Source: Desulfovibrio sp.
GTDB lineage: Bacteria > Desulfobacterota > Desulfovibrionia > Desulfovibrionales > Desulfovibrionaceae
NCBI GenBank assembly: GCA_031270875.1
Contig: JAISXC010000059.1
Location: forward strand, 1-10,924
Direction of reading: 5' to 3'
DNA: 10,924 bases
Part shown: one piece after another, positions 6,667-10,924 of the stretch
How the letters are laid out: each line of letters begins with the position of its first letter
How positions within the stretch are numbered: position 1 is the first letter of the stretch
Made by a program: the position numbers and the translations under genes
The notes under the pieces: generated by a model
The model's input: the letters and a program-made list of their open reading frames with translations, nothing else
Told to the model about the DNA's origin: nothing
Databases searched by the model: none

Positions 6667-8784
6667 TCACGCGTCCGCCCTCCCGGCCGATTTCTCCGCC
6701 GCGGCCTGCACGGCCGTGATGGCGACGGTGTTCACAATGTCGGCAACCGTGCAGCCGCGGGAAAGATCGTTGACGGGTTTGTTCAGCCCCTGAAGCACAG
6801 GCCCTATGGCAAGGGCCTGTGCCGCGCGCTGAACGGCCTTGTAGGTGTTGTTGCCGGTATTCAGGTCCGGGAAAATAAATACGGTGGCCTGACCAGCCAC
6901 CTTGCTGTCGGGCAGCTTGGTCTTGGCGACAGTGGGATCAATGGCCGCATCGTACTGCAGGGGGCCTTCAATCGCCAGTTCAGGCGCCAGTTGCCGCGCG
7001 ATTTTTGTGGCCTCCACCACAACATCCACATCGGCTCCCTTGCCTGATGTGCCGGTGGAGTAGGAGAGCATGGCCACACGGGGCTCAATGTCGAACACCT
7101 TGGCGGTGCGGGCCGAGGCGATGGCGATTTCCGCCAGTTGCTGCGCGGTCGGATTGGGGTTGACGGCGCAGTCGCCGAAAACCAGCACGCGATTTTTAAG
7201 GCACATCAAAAATACCGAGGAAACCACGGAAAAATCCGGCTTTGTCTTGATAAACTCGAAGGCCGGACGGATTGTATGGGCCGTTGTGTTGACGGAGCCG
7301 GAAACCATACCGTCGGCGTCGTTCTTTTTCACCATCATGGTGGCGAAATAGGTGGAGTCGGTCATGATGTCGCGCGCCTGTTCCGGGGTAATGCCCTTGC
7401 TTTTGCGGAATTCGAAATAGCTTTGGGCGTATTCGTCAAATTTGGGTGATTTCGCGGGATCAATCAATACCGCCTTGCTGATGTTCAGGCCAAGCGTATG
7501 GGCTTTTTGCGAAATGACGTCAGTATCGCCCAACAGAATGATTTCGGCGACTTCCCGGCGAAGCAGGATGTCTGTCGCCTGGAGAATGCGGTCTTCCGTT
7601 CCTTCAGGCAGAACAATGCGCATTCTGGCGCTTTTGGCCCGCTCTATCAGGTTGAACTCAAACATCATGGGCGTCATGCGGCTGCTGCGCTTGGTTTTCA
7701 GACGATTGGCAATTTCCTTGCCGTTGACATAATGTTCAAACAGGCCAAGCATCGTGTTTATTTTGCGAGTGTCGCCGGGCTCGATTACGCTGTAAATTTC
7801 TCTGAGGGCCAGGATGGTTTTATAGGTGTGGTGCTTGGTGAGCACTATCGGCAGAGGCGATCCTGTCCAGCCCTCTATGAGGCTGCAGACTTCCGCGGGC
7901 GGCCGGAGGCCGCCGGTGAGAAGCACGCCGGCGATGTCGGGCATTGAGGATGACAGGCGCGAGGCTATGGCGGCCAGAAGCACGTCGGTGCGGTCGCCGG
8001 GGGAAATGACAAGTTGATTCTTGGCGATATATTGCAGCACATGGTCCACGTGCATGGCCGCCACAAGATAGTCGTCCACAAGGGTATCCATGCGGTTGTG
8101 GCCGAAAAGGATCTCGCCCCCGACGACTTTTTGCACATCCTGCATGGTGGGTTTGCCAATAATCGGCTCGTCGGGCACGGCATAAAGCAGGGGGGCGGTT
8201 TCTCCGCGGCCGAAATGCCGGCGGAGTTCATCAAGCTCGGTCTGGGTCAGGTTGGCCATGTTGATGATGGTGGCGATCACATCCACGGAATACTGGGCCA
8301 GCGCGTCCATGACCAGTTGGAGGGATTCATGCACCTCATCGGCGGTTTTATGCTCGCCGGTGGTGACGAGAATCACCGGACAACCCAGGTTGGCGGCTAT
8401 CTCGACATTGAGTTCGAACTCCAGTACGGGATCCTTGCCCAGGAAGTCGGTGCCGATGCAGAGAACGAAATCGTGGCTTCCGAGGAGTTTTTTATATTTG
8501 TGCAATATGTTTTCCACAAGAAGATTGCGCGAACCCTGGTTGATGATTTCCCTCGCCTCCGTATAGGTATAGGCGAAGGTATCGGCATACTCCATCTTGA
8601 TTTTGAAGTATTCGAGCATCAGGTTGATGTCCGGGTCAAGGTCGTCAAGTTGCGGTTCGCTGATAATCGGACGAAAGATTGCCACGTTGCGCAGGCTGCG
8701 GCTCAAGAGATGCATCATTCCGAGCGCGATGGCGCTTTTTCCGTTACGCTGGGATGTGGCTGTGATATAGAGGCCGTTGTACAT
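6667..8784 (-). CDS. pta: Phosphate acetyltransferase, long three-domain form
   Basis: The 705-residue cytosolic enzyme converts acetyl-CoA and phosphate to acetyl phosphate and CoA, feeding AckA. It has the long E. coli-like layout. A dethiobiotin-synthetase-like P-loop domain spans about 2-215 (the T-A-T-S-Q-R-N-G-K-S stretch at 8-17 keeps the GKS of the loop). A DRTGG-type regulatory domain spans about 220-325 (its signature here reads PGDRTD at 262-267). The catalytic PTA_PTB domain spans about 375-695. In the last, NPNPTAQQLAEIAI (542-555), LSYSTGTSGKG (573-583) and EGPLQYDAA (606-614) are typical catalytic and CoA-binding stretches. A GGAGGA ribosome site sits a few bases upstream of the ATG. 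It lies 83 bp after the PFOR stop and is followed by ackA, so one polycistronic message is likely, modulated by the hairpins in the two gaps. Confidence 0.96.
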   Translation of the reverse strand: MYNGLYITATSQRNGKSAIALGMMHLLSRSLRNVAIFRPIISEPQLDDLDPDINLMLEYFKIKMEYADTFAYTYTEAREIINQGSRNLLVENILHKYKKLLGSHDFVLCIGTDFLGKDPVLEFELNVEIAANLGCPVILVTTGEHKTADEVHESLQLVMDALAQYSVDVIATIINMANLTQTELDELRRHFGRGETAPLLYAVPDEPIIGKPTMQDVQKVVGGEILFGHNRMDTLVDDYLVAAMHVDHVLQYIAKNQLVISPGDRTDVLLAAIASRLSSSMPDIAGVLLTGGLRPPAEVCSLIEGWTGSPLPIVLTKHHTYKTILALREIYSVIEPGDTRKINTMLGLFEHYVNGKEIANRLKTKRSSRMTPMMFEFNLIERAKSARMRIVLPEGTEDRILQATDILLRREVAEIILLGDTDVISQKAHTLGLNISKAVLIDPAKSPKFDEYAQSYFEFRKSKGITPEQARDIMTDSTYFATMMVKKNDADGMVSGSVNTTAHTIRPAFEFIKTKPDFSVVSSVFLMCLKNRVLVFGDCAVNPNPTAQQLAEIAIASARTAKVFDIEPRVAMLSYSTGTSGKGADVDVVVEATKIARQLAPELAIEGPLQYDAAIDPTVAKTKLPDSKVAGQATVFIFPDLNTGNNTYKAVQRAAQALAIGPVLQGLNKPVNDLSRGCTVADIVNTVAITAVQAAAEKSAGRADA

Positions 8785-8823
8785 GCTGTCCTCCCATTCC
8801 GAGCGGTTTTGGCGGATAAATGT

Positions 8824-8855
8824 ATCGCGCGCCGTCCCTTGGGCCGGCGCGCGAT
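8824..8855 (-). other. Intercistronic hairpin between por and pta
   Basis: ATCGCGCGCCG (8824-8834) and its exact reverse complement (8845-8855) form an 11-bp, very GC-rich stem with a 10-base loop, 12 bases after the PFOR stop codon. On the minus strand it is followed by ACATTTAT rather than a U-run, so it would terminate poorly. The likely role is to protect the 3' end of the por message or to attenuate read-through into pta, allowing more PFOR than Pta. Confidence 0.6.
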
Positions 8856-8867
8856 GATCAGGTCAGG

Positions 8868-10924
<2,057 letters not shown>

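Noticed and set aside
7898..7914. Perfect 7-bp hairpin GGCGGCC-GGA-GGCCGCC inside pta
   Set aside because: It is explained by GC-rich codons for the conserved L-T-G-G-L-R-P-P stretch, and nothing around it suggests a regulatory role.

Overview
The window comes from a GC-rich, strictly anaerobic Gram-negative bacterium, most likely a sulfate- or sulfite-reducing member of the Desulfovibrionaceae. This rests on four things: a single-chain pyruvate:ferredoxin oxidoreductase directly upstream of a three-domain Pta and an acetate kinase, an outer-membrane beta-barrel end, a periplasmic M16 peptidase, and a DHH phosphoesterase of the type common in deltaproteobacteria. The assignment is an inference; no rRNA or other taxonomic marker is present.

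Layout from left to right: (1) the last 32 codons of a plus-strand outer-membrane beta-barrel protein (1-100), then a convergent gap holding only a 17-codon mini-ORF; (2) a minus-strand pair, a DHH/DHHA1 phosphoesterase (2925-3851) followed by a secreted M16 zinc peptidase (265-2892); (3) a 340-bp divergent intergenic region (3852-4191); (4) a plus-strand pair, a cytosolic cyclophilin (ppiB, 4192-4701) and a DinB-superfamily protein (4718-5197); (5) a short convergent gap with a perfect 15-bp inverted repeat; (6) a minus-strand block that reads por (partial, 10924-8868), pta (8784-6667), ackA (6506-5298).

The right-hand block is a complete ATP-yielding route from pyruvate to acetate. PFOR makes acetyl-CoA, CO2 and reduced ferredoxin, Pta makes acetyl phosphate, and AckA makes acetate and ATP. 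Both gaps inside this block hold strong RNA-level structure without a U-tract: an 11-bp hairpin between por and pta, and an elaborate three-hairpin element of about 116 bp between pta and ackA. The second element can also close into an alternative multibranch fold and is the most interesting non-coding signal in the window.

Most of the window is ordinary housekeeping sequence. No phage, transposase gene, CRISPR array, tRNA or defence system was seen. The points worth a second look are the pta-ackA structured element, an unusual active-site-adjacent motif in AckA, an extra cysteine in the first ferredoxin motif of PFOR, and the two poorly understood gene pairs (DHH plus M16; cyclophilin plus DinB-like).
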